Of a DNA stretch of 64,000 nucleotides, positions 36,959 to 45,810 are shown in pieces. The stretch lies in assembly GCA_938075415.1 (NCBI GenBank), contig CALJHC010000027.1, forward strand, positions 1-64,000. The letters run 5' to 3'. A program made the translations under genes and the position numbers. Below the pieces are notes generated by a model. It was not told the DNA's origin and searched no databases. It worked only from the letters and a program-made list of their open reading frames with translations. Every line of letters starts with the position of its first letter. Position 1 is the stretch's first letter. Source of the stretch: an uncultured Rubripirellula sp. Its GTDB lineage: Bacteria; Planctomycetota; Planctomycetia; Pirellulales; Pirellulaceae.

Positions 36959-37327
36959 ATGCGTACCACCACAGGTGTGGCTCGTAACCGATCCAAGAAT
37001 CGTCTTTTCAAGCGTGCTAAAGGTTATCGCGGGGGTCGCAGCAAGCTGACCCGTACCGTGAAGGAGACCTTGCTCAGGAGTGGTGCGTATGCTTTTCGAG
37101 ACCGGCGCCGAAAGAAGCGAGAGTTCCGCCGATTGTGGATCATTCGTATCAGCGCCGCGGTCCAACTGCACGATCTGCGGTACAGCGAATTCATTCACGG
37201 ACTGAAACTGGCAAACCTTGAGTTGGATCGGAAGACGCTTTCTCAGATGGCGATTTTGGACCCTGAGGGTTTCAAGGGCGTTTGTGATCGCGTCAAAGAA
37301 GCAATTGCCTCCGCAGCCTCAGCGTAA
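36959..37327 (+). CDS. rplT: Ribosomal protein bL20
   Basis: A 122-residue protein, the usual length. RTTTGVARNRSKNRLFKRAK, GYRGGRSKLTRTVKE, AYAFRDRRRKKREFRRLWI and RISAAVQLHDLRYSEFIHGL are L20 family blocks. It binds 23S rRNA early in assembly of the large subunit. TAGGAGT eight bases before the ATG (GTN-like ATGCGT) is a good ribosome site. pheS follows after 115 bases, an order seen in many bacteria. Confidence 0.96.
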   Translation: MRTTTGVARNRSKNRLFKRAKGYRGGRSKLTRTVKETLLRSGAYAFRDRRRKKREFRRLWIIRISAAVQLHDLRYSEFIHGLKLANLELDRKTLSQMAILDPEGFKGVCDRVKEAIASAASA

Positions 37328-37442
37328 GTGATTGACCAGGCCGAGTTAACGGCCTTGATCTTCTAGCGAGCCAAGAAGGAAGAGGGGTCCAGGCGGCCCT
37401 TCTTTTGTTGACCATTCCAGCTCAAATTGACGACGTTTTTCC

Positions 37443-38471
37443 ATGTCGCTACAGGACTTCCTTTCGTCTCTCGATGGCTTGGTTGCCGACGCAGCCGATG
37501 CGTTTCAGGCGGCAACTGATACCGATTCCCTGGAGGAGGCGCGTGTTCGCTTCCTTGGACAGAAAAGCGGTGCGCTTCGAGACATCCAGAAGCAGATGGG
37601 GTCGATCGAAGCGTCGGATCGAAAAACCGCTGGTATGCGGCTGAATCAAACCAAGAATGCGATTCAGACAGCGTTTGGGGAGGCAAAGGATCGGTTAGGG
37701 CAAGCAGATCAGGGCGGTATTGATCCAACCTTTGATCCCAGCCTGCCCGGAGTTCGACCAGAATTGGGTCACGTTCACCCAATTACCCAGACCATCGAAC
37801 ACTTGATGGAGATCATGGGTCGCATGGGCTTTGAGGCCGCGGAAGGGCCTGAGGTCGAGGATCCTTGGCATAACTTTGTGGCATTGAATATCCCCGAAGA
37901 TCACCCGGCTCGTGATCCACTCGATAATTTTTATCTTGCGACGGCGAGCAAAGGTGCTGACCTTGGTGGAGAAGGTTCACAGTTACTGCGCAGCCAAACC
38001 AGCACGGTTCAGATTCGTGTCATGGAGAATCGGCAACCGCCGATTCGCGTCATTTCTCTTGGCCGCGTTTACCGGCCTGACGCACCTGACGCCACACACT
38101 TCCCAATGTTTCATCAGATGGAAGGTTTGTTCGTCGATCGTCATGTCACCATGGCTAATCTCAAGACGGTTCTTCGGGTGTTCGCAGAGAATTATCTGGG
38201 CACGGATGTGGACATTCGATTTCGTCCCTCGTTTTTTCCGTTCACCGAACCAAGCGTCGAGGTGGATTTCTACTGGAACGGTACTTGGGTTGAATTTGGT
38301 GGAGCGGGCATGGTGGATCCCAACGTCTTTGAAGCCGTTGGCTATGATCCTGAGCAATACAGTGGGTTCGCCTTCGGGCTGGGCGTGGAGCGTCTTTGCA
38401 TGCGTCGCCATGGTATCACCGACATTCGGGATCTCTACAGCGGTGATCTGCGATTCCTTCGTCAGTTCTGA
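37443..38471 (+). CDS. pheS: Phenylalanyl-tRNA synthetase alpha subunit
   Basis: A 342-residue class II synthetase subunit of typical length. The N-terminal coiled coil (residues 1-90) contains ARVRFLGQKSGALRDIQKQM. Motif 2 is in PPIRVISLGRVYRPDAPDAT, with HFPMFHQMEGLFVD binding Phe-adenylate; motif 3 is FAFGLGVERLCMRRHGI. With the beta subunit it charges tRNA-Phe. The beta gene pheT, very often next to pheS, is not found in the 600 bases that follow. The spacer before it carries an AGGCCG/CGGCCT hairpin at about 37339-37355. Confidence 0.96.
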   Translation: MSLQDFLSSLDGLVADAADAFQAATDTDSLEEARVRFLGQKSGALRDIQKQMGSIEASDRKTAGMRLNQTKNAIQTAFGEAKDRLGQADQGGIDPTFDPSLPGVRPELGHVHPITQTIEHLMEIMGRMGFEAAEGPEVEDPWHNFVALNIPEDHPARDPLDNFYLATASKGADLGGEGSQLLRSQTSTVQIRVMENRQPPIRVISLGRVYRPDAPDATHFPMFHQMEGLFVDRHVTMANLKTVLRVFAENYLGTDVDIRFRPSFFPFTEPSVEVDFYWNGTWVEFGGAGMVDPNVFEAVGYDPEQYSGFAFGLGVERLCMRRHGITDIRDLYSGDLRFLRQF

Positions 38472-39099
38472 TCGCGCCGCCAAGCCTTCTCATTAAGAAA
38501 TGATTGGTTTCGCCAAACCAATTTCCCGATGGTGGAAAGCATGCCCGGCAACTGCTGAAATCGCGGCAACTGCTGAAATCGCGAAATCTTCTCGTGAATG
38601 GATGGGTGAAGCGAAGGTGTGTCTGGAGGCGTTGCTCAGATTGATGTCTCTTCTGAAATCTTTCCCGTTGAAGTTCCTTGTGGCTTTACTAATGCTGCGT
38701 AGCGGCAGAACCTAGCGGCAGAACCTAGCGGCAGAACCTATCGGCAGAACCTAGCGGCAGAACCTATCGGCGTCCTGAGGACTGAAAACCGGATGCCAAT
38801 GGTCGGGGGTGGGTTTCTATGGGACTCACTGTGCGGCCCCCGAGTCATGAAACGCTCGGCAGTGGGAAACGAAACGAAGCGCTCGGTGTGACATTTCCGA
38901 GAAAGGCTTCAGGGAAGCCGATGGCGCAGTCAGTTTTTTTAACAGGACTATTGTTAACGAGAGGGATTCCCGTCTGGTAATCATCAAAGCTTCCGAAACC
39001 AGGTGTGATCAGCGAGAAGACAGCCCTGTTTACCGGAATCGATTTTTTTGGCCGAGAATGGAAGTCAATCGTAGGAAGTGGCGTCCCAAAAACGATTCT
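38472..39099. other. Gene-free stretch with two repeat arrays, no pheT
   Basis: No gene. An 18-base unit, GGCAACTGCTGAAATCGC, occurs twice at 38547-38582. A larger array lies at 38701-38775. Confidence 0.5.
38701..38775. repeat. 13-base tandem array
   Basis: Five near-perfect copies and a partial sixth of AGCGGCAGAACCT; two copies have ATCGG at the start. This is the most regular array in the window. Confidence 0.9.
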
Positions 39100-39444
39100 T
39101 CAGGCGGAGGCTCGAACGATATCGAATTCGAACAGACGTTCGAGCCGAGTCAACGAGAAAATATCTCGGACTGATTTTGGAACATTCGAAAGAACAATGC
39201 GGATGTTCCTTTTGCGAGCTTCGGTGTTGATACCGATAATCTCATTCAGTCCGATGCTGGTGATCCGATTGATCCATTGAAAGTCCAAGCTGACTTTCAC
39301 AGGCTGAGGTCCCGTTTCAGCTTCGTCCAGAATATCGTCGAATCGATTGGCAAATTCCTTGGCGGAGCCAAACTGATTGAGATGGTCCTGTTCCAAGGTG
39401 ATAATGTTGGCAAATGTCTCGGACTCTTTGCTTTGCACCGTCAC
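39100..39444 (-). CDS. STAS-domain protein (anti-anti-sigma factor type)
   Basis: A 114-residue single-domain protein. KVSLDFQWINRITSIGLNEI followed by INTEARKRNIRIVLSNVP and VRDIFSLTRLERLFEF is the STAS fold: the conserved loop between strand and helix has TSIG, where anti-anti-sigma factors carry the Ser that is phosphorylated by a switch kinase. The start is probably GTG (39444 or 39438) without a clear ribosome site. No kinase or phosphatase gene is beside it. It may act in a partner-switching system encoded elsewhere. Confidence 0.8.
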   Translation of the reverse strand: MTVQSKESETFANIITLEQDHLNQFGSAKEFANRFDDILDEAETGPQPVKVSLDFQWINRITSIGLNEIIGINTEARKRNIRIVLSNVPKSVRDIFSLTRLERLFEFDIVRASA

Positions 39445-40797
39445 AGTGATAGATCGCTCATCAATGGGGGCACGGATTTGGGGGCGGGTCTCCGTTCAAC
39501 CGCCGATTCCCAACGCCGGAATTCTATCGCTCTTTGGGCCTGCAAGCAATCAGTCATGGCCATAGGATTAATGCTAGCGACTCATTGCGGGAATTCACGC
39601 CCTTGTTGTATCGATAAGGATCCAGATGCGGCCTAGGCGATGTGAGCGGGTCGATACGACCCTCGGATGCCGCCACAAGGCTGGATGAGCAGTTCGGCAC
39701 CACCCGAGCCTCCTCGTTCCGCAATCGAGCGATGTGAGGATTCAGCAAAACGAGCGTTTGCCTAAGACTGAGCAACACGTCTCTTTTTTCGGAAAACGAA
39801 ATAGACGACGTTCAGAATCACGACAGATATTAGCATGAGCTAGCACATTGCTTGAGGGCTTGGATTGAACAAATTGGCGATGTGGTATTAGATGGATGCT
39901 GAATGATCGTTTTTGGTTAGCATTTTCAACGGTAATGCCGTTTCAAAAACGGGACGACATCGCGGTGAAAACAGGCCGAGTTCACCATTGGGTTTTGACA
40001 TTCAGCACCCGCTGTTTCTTGCTCCTAGTGATCGGAAAGAAACGATTCACTTCTTTCTACAAAACTTGTTGATGGAGAACCTTATTCGATGCAGGCATGC
40101 GGCGTCGCAATAATTGTTACGACCCAAATTGTGTCGCTGCGATCGGGATTGCTCAAATGATCAACAACGTTCCAAGCCCGAGAGGGCTAGTGAGAATCCA
40201 GTGGGAAGCGCGCAGGGGCTCTCCGTTGTTACCAACAGAGGTTTGTCAGATGCCATGGACCAGCAGAAGGCGATTGCCTGCGGTTGGGATGGTGATGCCC
40301 ATTTCGCATCGTTGATGCTTACGCAGTCGCTGCGTTAGTTCGACGCAAGTTGAATAGGGACTGTTTGCGTTGGATGAAGAGATTTTATCAGCCTGAAAGA
40401 AAAGCGATGGGGCAACGCAATGAGTCACTCTTGGTGCTGTGGATGAAAAATTGCCTCGGAACCGGCCGCAAGCGAAAGGGAGGGTGGAAGTTGCGAGCGA
40501 CCGATTCATCAAGGCAATCTTAGACGACAATTTTCTACGACGTGCAGGACTCTCGATGTACCAATGATCCTTTCGGATCAGCATGGTGACAGAATCTCCC
40601 GAGGGAATGGTGAGTTAGATTCTTGGGTTGAGAAACGCGGCGTATTCTAAACTAGTCGCCTCTTTGTTTGTGGTGTTTGAGTCAGAGGGAAAGAAGGGGG
40701 TGCATCGTTGCAGCAATAGAACCTTCGCCAACCGCTTTCCACGCTTGTTGGTCAACGGTGAAAAAGCTTGCCTGGATTCGCTTTTTTGCAGGTTGGA
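39445..40797. other. Longest gene-free stretch of the window
   Basis: I found no supported gene in 1.35 kb. On the minus strand at 39762-39836 a 24-codon frame reads MLISVVILNVVYFVFRKKRR, a membrane helix with a basic end, followed by a protein-like stretch in a shifted frame; this may be what is left of a membrane protein gene. Confidence 0.4.
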
Positions 40798-41085
40798 TTA
40801 ACGACGGCGAGTCGCAAATGCATGGCAACACATGAAGGTCCCAGACGCTATCAGAGTGAGTCCAAGCCAAGAGGGAGGTTCCACTCGTTTTCGCGGTTCG
40901 GGATGCACCGACATGAGCAGGGAAGCCATCCCCGCTTTGGAAGCGACTTGATCTGGCTTCGACATTCGGGCCAGTGCCCGGGTCGTCCCTTCGCTCAGGG
41001 TAAACGAGTCGACCATCTGAAGTTCGGCTCCGAGCAGCAGCACAAGAGCTCCCGCAAGGAAGTAGTTTTTTCGGTTAAAAAACAT
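40798..41085 (-). CDS. Small membrane protein, planctomycete type
   Basis: A 95-residue protein with an N-terminal membrane helix (YFLAGALVLLLGAELQMVDS), a polar middle, a second helix (SWLGLTLIASGTFMCCHAF) and a basic end (ATRRR). AAGGAA before the ATG supports the start. From memory similar small proteins with a VDSF-type motif after the first helix and PPxWLG before the second occur widely in Pirellulaceae; this is unverified. Function unknown. The decayed P-loop gene lies directly upstream on the same strand and overlaps it by 11 bases. Confidence 0.6.
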   Translation of the reverse strand: MFFNRKNYFLAGALVLLLGAELQMVDSFTLSEGTTRALARMSKPDQVASKAGMASLLMSVHPEPRKRVEPPSWLGLTLIASGTFMCCHAFATRRR

Positions 41086-41507
41086 GTTGAGGTTCCTTGC
41101 TTCTCAGCGCGTCGATTCGCTTGATGACACCATCACGGTAAAATACAGACGGAACTCGCGGTAGCAACTCAACGGTCCTCCCCAAAAAAACATGGTGATC
41201 CCCCAGTTGTCGAAGATTCCATGGTGCGGGTGGACGGCAAGTCGTGGAAGCCGTGTCATGCATTTGAATTTGGCTTGCTGCTAATTGCTCGTTTCCGTAC
41301 TGAGGTGCATCGACCAAAGAAACGCTTGCAATGAGCGTGTTATGAAGAGAGCGTGTCGCAGTTGATATACCGGTGGTGTCAGCAGCAACGATCATGACAG
41401 TCTCGAGATCACTCGCCGGTGAGAAGCGTCTGTCAGCAAGAAAGCGTTGAAGCAGTTGACTCTTGCCGCGACCAGCTTAACCCGACGATTGATGCGATGA
41501 TTTTCAC
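41075..41507 (-). pseudogene. Frameshifted P-loop NTPase-like gene
   Basis: Reading from a GTG at 41507 gives VKIIASIVGL; one base later (near 41479) the frame must shift to continue as AGRGKSQLLQRFLADRRFSP. Joined, this is a Walker A motif, G-L-A-G-R-G-K-S, in the right place after a beta strand. The second frame is then open to 41075 (SDLETVMIVAADTTGISTAT..., ending PQHVF). Without the shift neither frame makes sense. It could be a real decay event or a sequencing error of one base. The family beyond P-loop NTPase is not recognised. Confidence 0.55.
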
Positions 41508-41557
41508 CCTGCCTGAGTCCTGAGCGAGACATCAGGAGAAAAAAGAGGCCTTTCTCC

Positions 41558-41809
41558 TCAGGGCCAATCAAAACAGAAGAGTCCAGTTGATTGTTTTTTG
41601 GGGGGTGGGTGATAGTTTTTCACTGCTCTCACACAGTGCTTTCGTTGTTTTGAAGAAAGCGTCACCCAGCTGCCGACATAGCCGGGGAATTGTGCGCCAT
41701 TGATGAAAATTCGGCTGATGATGGTGGGAATCCGGCTTTTCGGAAACTCCTCGCCAATTGACCGCAAGAAACGCTGCTGCTGATCTTCAGGATTCTTGAA
41801 GGATGAAAG
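41558..41809 (-). pseudogene. Protein-like open frame without a start, possible gene remnant
   Basis: The minus strand is open from 41809 and reads SSFKNPEDQQQRFLRSIGEE and then FPKSRIPTIISRIFINGAQF, with amino-acid patterning typical of a real protein (amphipathic helix, then a beta strand). There is no ATG and no ribosome site; the only start candidate is a TTG at 41767. It lies 5' of the frameshifted P-loop gene on the same strand, so both may come from one decayed locus. Confidence 0.25.
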
Positions 41810-42019
41810 TCAGATGAGGATTCTGAACGCAGTCAAGTGATCAGCGGATCTTGGTCGACCCCTGCTGGGTGCCCAAATCACCGAACGACTCCAAGCTTGG
41901 TCCGGCTGTTGCTGCTGTTTCTTAGGATAAGACCGGAGACACTCTGCTGATCTTCAAACTGATTGGGAACCCGTTGAAAAAGGGGTGAGTTTTTAGCCAA
42001 TTGGGAAACAAATTGGCGC

Positions 42020-42313
42020 TCATTGTCCGGGAAGAAGATTGGTGAAAATTCCCTGAACCGATCGCTGCAGTGGGTTCAAAGCTGTCTCACCTATCAGGTG
42101 CGTTTGATTGCTCTGCATGATTGCCGCGGCAACGGATTGATGTTCGATCCAATCGTCAGCCTCAAAATCACGCGTGTCCACATAGATCTCACTGAGATTA
42201 TGCGTCAGCTTAGGGACGAGGTAAAAACCTTCGTTCCCTCGCACGACATGGTAGTGCAAAGCGACGTACATCAACGCGACGCCAGTGAAGACACCAAACA
42301 GAAAGCGAGACAC
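42020..42313 (-). CDS. Small membrane-anchored protein, planctomycete type
   Basis: A 97-residue protein starting at a GTG: SRFLFGVFTGVALMYVALHY is an N-terminal membrane anchor, then HVVRGNEGFYLVPKLTHNLS, EIYVDTRDFEADDWIEHQSV and AAAIMQSNQTHLIGE follow. The pattern MYxxxHYHVVRGN...LVPK...YVDTR...DW...AAAIMQS is one I recall from small Pirellulaceae proteins; this is from memory. GGGGAT lies before the start. Probably periplasmic or cytoplasmic tail on a single helix; function unknown. Confidence 0.65.
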   Translation of the reverse strand: MSRFLFGVFTGVALMYVALHYHVVRGNEGFYLVPKLTHNLSEIYVDTRDFEADDWIEHQSVAAAIMQSNQTHLIGETALNPLQRSVQGIFTNLLPGQ

Positions 42314-42914
42314 GGTAATCCCCGATCAAATCGAAGCGAGAAACTGGATCTTTAAAATTCAACTATACGTCTTGGTGGTGTTAAGCGGCAAGAGAAACCT
42401 GTTTTTCCGACTCAGGGCGGGCCGTTTCAATGCTAGCTAAACAGGGGATGGGCAAAAAGATCGAATGGATCGGTTGCTGAAATGATGCGGCGTGCGCCTC
42501 GTTGCCCATGTTTGGCAGCGGGTTGGTTGAGAATGGACCCGGTAAAACCCTTGCATGCCTTGCTCGTTTCGGGGTCTCCGCCATCAAAAAATCGACGAAG
42601 TTGCTTTGTGAGGTAATCCCTTCCTTTTTCTCAGATGAATGGCTGATGCGTTGCCGTCACCGTTTGGGCGGTTGATTGGAATGGGGTTGGCTGAGCGTGA
42701 CTCGAAGGTTTTTGCATTTGATTGACAGTTTGCGTCAAACTTTGGATGACTGAATCTGGGATGACTGAATCTGGGATGACCGAATCTGGGATGACCGAAC
42801 CCGATATGACTGGCGAGAAGTCACATGGGATTTTTGGGTCTGGCCCATTTGGTTTGGCGTTTCCTTTTGATTGGCCTAGAGACAGGGTTGTCCGGTGCGG
42901 TCTATACTCTCGCG
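42314..42914. other. Gene-free stretch with a 15-base array upstream of rsmD
   Basis: No supported gene. The array at 42744-42810 lies about 100 bases before the rsmD start. Confidence 0.45.
42744..42810. repeat. 15-base tandem array
   Basis: Four copies of GGATGACTGAATCTG with C/T changes, then a decayed fifth. Confidence 0.85.
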
Positions 42915-43616
42915 ATGAAATCAAATCGAAAAACAAAGACAAATACGAATCGCGGATCCGGTGCAGGCCGTGGGTCACGTCGGTCCAAGACGTCTGAGTC
43001 ACGGGCAGGTCAGAAGTCAGCCACACCAACGAAACTGCGGATTATCGGTGGAAAGCATCGGGGCAGGTTAATTGACTATCACGGTGCCGATTTCACGCGT
43101 CCGATGAAGGATAACATTCGCGAGAATCTTTTTAATATTCTTGGTCCGTCCATCCGCGGGCGACTTGCCTTTGATCTTTTTGCGGGCACCGGCGCTTTGG
43201 GGTTTGAAGCGTTAAGTCGCGGAGCCGAGTCAGCAGTGATTGTGGAACAAAATCGGCAAGCTGTTCGTTTTATTGAGAAGACCACGACCGTACTGGAACT
43301 CGAATCACAAGTTCGAGTCATTCACGGCGATGCTTTTTTGGCCGGAGCGGCTCAGTTGTCACCACCGGATGACGACAAGCCTTGGGTCGTGTTCTTATGC
43401 CCTCCTTACGCGTTGTGGGATTCCGCACTGCCGGATCTCAAGGGCCTAATCAGCCGGTTCTGGGAGCATGCTCCGATCGGTAGTGTTTTAGTTGCCGAGA
43501 CGGAAAAAAGTTTTGATCCAGAGGCTTTGCCCACCGGGAATTGGGATTTTCGGATCTACGGAAACACCCGGCTGGGTTTCATTGAAAGTGAACCACGCTG
43601 CGGGCTCTCGTTGTGA
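42915..43616 (+). CDS. rsmD: 16S rRNA guanine-N2 methyltransferase (RsmD family)
   Basis: Start at ATG 42915 (MKSNRKTKTNTN), since the frame upstream reads through repeat-derived DNA. The 233-residue protein has a basic, disordered N-terminus of about 40 residues and then the RsmD core: KLRIIGGKHRGRLIDY, TRPMKDNIRENLFNIL, the SAM site FDLFAGTGALGFEALSRGA, and VVFLCPPYALW, where the usual DPPY is CPPY. RsmD methylates G966 of 16S rRNA in the 30S subunit. The loss of the first Asp of motif IV is unusual in general, though variants of this position may be normal in this phylum. Confidence 0.85.
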   Translation: MKSNRKTKTNTNRGSGAGRGSRRSKTSESRAGQKSATPTKLRIIGGKHRGRLIDYHGADFTRPMKDNIRENLFNILGPSIRGRLAFDLFAGTGALGFEALSRGAESAVIVEQNRQAVRFIEKTTTVLELESQVRVIHGDAFLAGAAQLSPPDDDKPWVVFLCPPYALWDSALPDLKGLISRFWEHAPIGSVLVAETEKSFDPEALPTGNWDFRIYGNTRLGFIESEPRCGLSL

Positions 43617-44305
43617 GCGATGGTTAGGGCTCGGCCCCGTTGCCTCCATTGCTTCTCGGTACCCGAATGAGGCGTCCATTCTGCCAGATGCGTCGGAGAG
43701 CGTGTCGGGATCGGATCGTGTGGGAGGATCGTGTGGGAGGATCGGGGAGATGGGGTTGAAAAGGGATCAAGCCTGAGAAGGGTTTGTTCACCTCGTCATT
43801 TCTGTCACAACTTTCAACGCGGTTACGCTCCGGCGTTCCCTGATGGATTTGGTCATGACGAGCGTATGATGGGGCCTTGACTCACTTTACCGACAAGTTG
43901 CCGCTGACCGTCAGGTGTGATGAATCGGGGGTGATGATGCCATTGGCAGCCTCGGCGTGGTATTTCCTGATGTTGAGCAAACGCTAAAGTCCGGCTTTCA
44001 CGAGGTGTCAAAGTGAATCATTTGCCTTCAACTTCTTGATGACGAATCTTCACCACGGCTTCAATCTTGGCGGTTTTTCTGAGACCACTTGGCGGTTTTC
44101 CGGCGGCTACTTGGTGGTTTTTCTGAGACCACTTTGGATGAGAAATGCGTAACGAATGCTCGGTTTGTTCTCATTGCTACGGTCAGGCGGTTTTGCGGAG
44201 AGATTAGAATTGACATGGGATCCGCGGCTCGGGAAGCCGATGTTTTTCCGAGAACCGGTTCGTCCGATGCGACGTAGTTACCAAGAATTGCTTGTTTTAA
44301 ATTGA
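43617..44305. other. Gene-free stretch with two repeats
   Basis: No supported gene. GATCGTGTGGGAG occurs twice plus a partial copy at 43714-43746. An array with a unit like TTGGCGGTTTTTCTGAGACC occupies 44067-44135. Confidence 0.45.
44067..44135. repeat. Imperfect tandem array, units about 20 bases
   Basis: Three imperfect copies of a unit around GGCGGTTTTTCTGAGACCAC; the middle copy is altered and shorter. Confidence 0.65.
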
Positions 44306-45754
44306 ATGAGAATCAATATGTTCCCCGGAAACACTGTCTGGTTTAGGCCTCAATCATCGCTTCAGTGGTTGGTCTTGATGCTTGGCTTGGTCAACTGCGT
44401 TTCTGTTTTGGGTCAGGAAAACTCGACTCAGGTGACCGAGTCAGATGTCTCAGGTGGTATTCAATCGAGTGACGAGATACTGACAAAACCAGCACAGGGC
44501 TCTGATGCAATTCAGAATAACCAACCGGCAGTGAAACCAGATACAGAGGTGGCCGACTCCGACGCAGTTTCAACGGCAGAGGGTCAGGCAGTCACTGAAA
44601 ATCTGGCTCCACCTGCTGCTTCGGTACCGGCAGAGCCAGGATTGGCGAATGATCCGGATGAAGTACCGGAGGGTTATCAGGAGGAACTGGACGCGAGGAT
44701 CAAGCTTTTTCGCGAGATGAGATTGGAGCTTGAAGATGCGGTGGCCAAGGAACGCGAAATTTACATCCGGTATGCGAATCGCGAACAGTATGGACCGCAG
44801 TATCGCCGAGCATTTTCTCAGGAGCGAAACCGGGCGAGGATATTGCTCGACAAAACCTACGATGCCGCGTTGGACATTCTTCGTATTGGTTTTGACAAAG
44901 AGGCAACGACCTACATGGTGACGATGTTACAGCATCGTCACGGCATTGGTTTTTACGACACCGGAACGCTCGAGGGTGCAGCTCGCTTAATTGACGGCGG
45001 ATCAAATCTCAAGTTCCTGTTTGAGATCGCGGGCCGTTCGGCGATCATCAGTGGTCAATTTGACATGGCCAAGCAACTCTATGAGGCATTGGATAATAAC
45101 GAGCAGGAAGAAGTTGACTTGCGTCTGGAGTTCAGTTTGGATGCGTTGAAAAAAGAATACGACGTCGAACTGGCGCTTCGAGAGAAGGAGTTTGAGGACG
45201 ACAACCTTCCTCGAGTCAAATTAGAGACGACTCAAGGTGATATTATCGTCGAACTTTTTATTAATCAGGCGCCTTCTGCTGTGTCAAACTTCATCTCCTT
45301 GGTGGAGGATGATTTCTACGATGGTAAAGATTTCTTTCAGGTGATCGAACATCTTCTGGCGTTGGTTGGTGATCCTGATTTTGTTCCCGGTGATCCGGGT
45401 ATTCGATTTTTGGTTGATGAGCATCAGCGTCCAGATGCAAGGTCCGGGATGCGAGGATCGTTGGTGATGGCGAAGGTACCCCGGGACGAGGGATCCGAAG
45501 ATAAATTCTATCCAAATTCTGCCACCAGCCAATTTGCAATCCTGCTAACCCCACTGGTTGATGCACAACGCGATCAGACCATTTTCGGAACGGTAATCGA
45601 GGGGATGGGCGTGGTTTCACGGCTCATTCGCGTCGATCCCCACAAAGAGAAGAAGAAAGGTCAGGAGCAGGTGCCGCCGGACAGCATCATTGAGGCGACC
45701 GTCTTGCGGCGTCCCGACGAGTTACCTGATCCTGTTTTCCTGCCTAGCCAGTGA
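44306..45754 (+). CDS. Exported cyclophilin-type protein with altered active site
   Basis: A 482-residue protein: export signal (WLVLMLGLVNCVSVLGQENS), an acidic low-complexity segment to about residue 120, a helical region (about 125-295, including TYDAALDILRIGFDKEA) and a C-terminal cyclophilin domain (about 300-470). VKLETTQGDIIVELFINQAP and AVSNFISLVEDDFYDGKDFF match cyclophilins, but the catalytic FHR is FFQ (Arg to Q345) and FMIQGGD is LLALVGD. Cyclophilins isomerise prolyl bonds during folding; with these changes activity is doubtful and a chaperone or scaffold role is possible. No partners are adjacent. Confidence 0.85.
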   Translation: MRINMFPGNTVWFRPQSSLQWLVLMLGLVNCVSVLGQENSTQVTESDVSGGIQSSDEILTKPAQGSDAIQNNQPAVKPDTEVADSDAVSTAEGQAVTENLAPPAASVPAEPGLANDPDEVPEGYQEELDARIKLFREMRLELEDAVAKEREIYIRYANREQYGPQYRRAFSQERNRARILLDKTYDAALDILRIGFDKEATTYMVTMLQHRHGIGFYDTGTLEGAARLIDGGSNLKFLFEIAGRSAIISGQFDMAKQLYEALDNNEQEEVDLRLEFSLDALKKEYDVELALREKEFEDDNLPRVKLETTQGDIIVELFINQAPSAVSNFISLVEDDFYDGKDFFQVIEHLLALVGDPDFVPGDPGIRFLVDEHQRPDARSGMRGSLVMAKVPRDEGSEDKFYPNSATSQFAILLTPLVDAQRDQTIFGTVIEGMGVVSRLIRVDPHKEKKKGQEQVPPDSIIEATVLRRPDELPDPVFLPSQ

Positions 45755-45810
45755 GGCATTGCGTGTCGTCATTCGAATTGCCCGGTGAACAGCTCGCGAG
45801 TACGGCTTGA

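Noticed and set aside
39762..39836. 24-codon membrane helix with a KKRR end
   Set aside because: It resembles the end of a membrane or sorting-signal protein, but it has no body and no ribosome site; only mentioned as a possible remnant.
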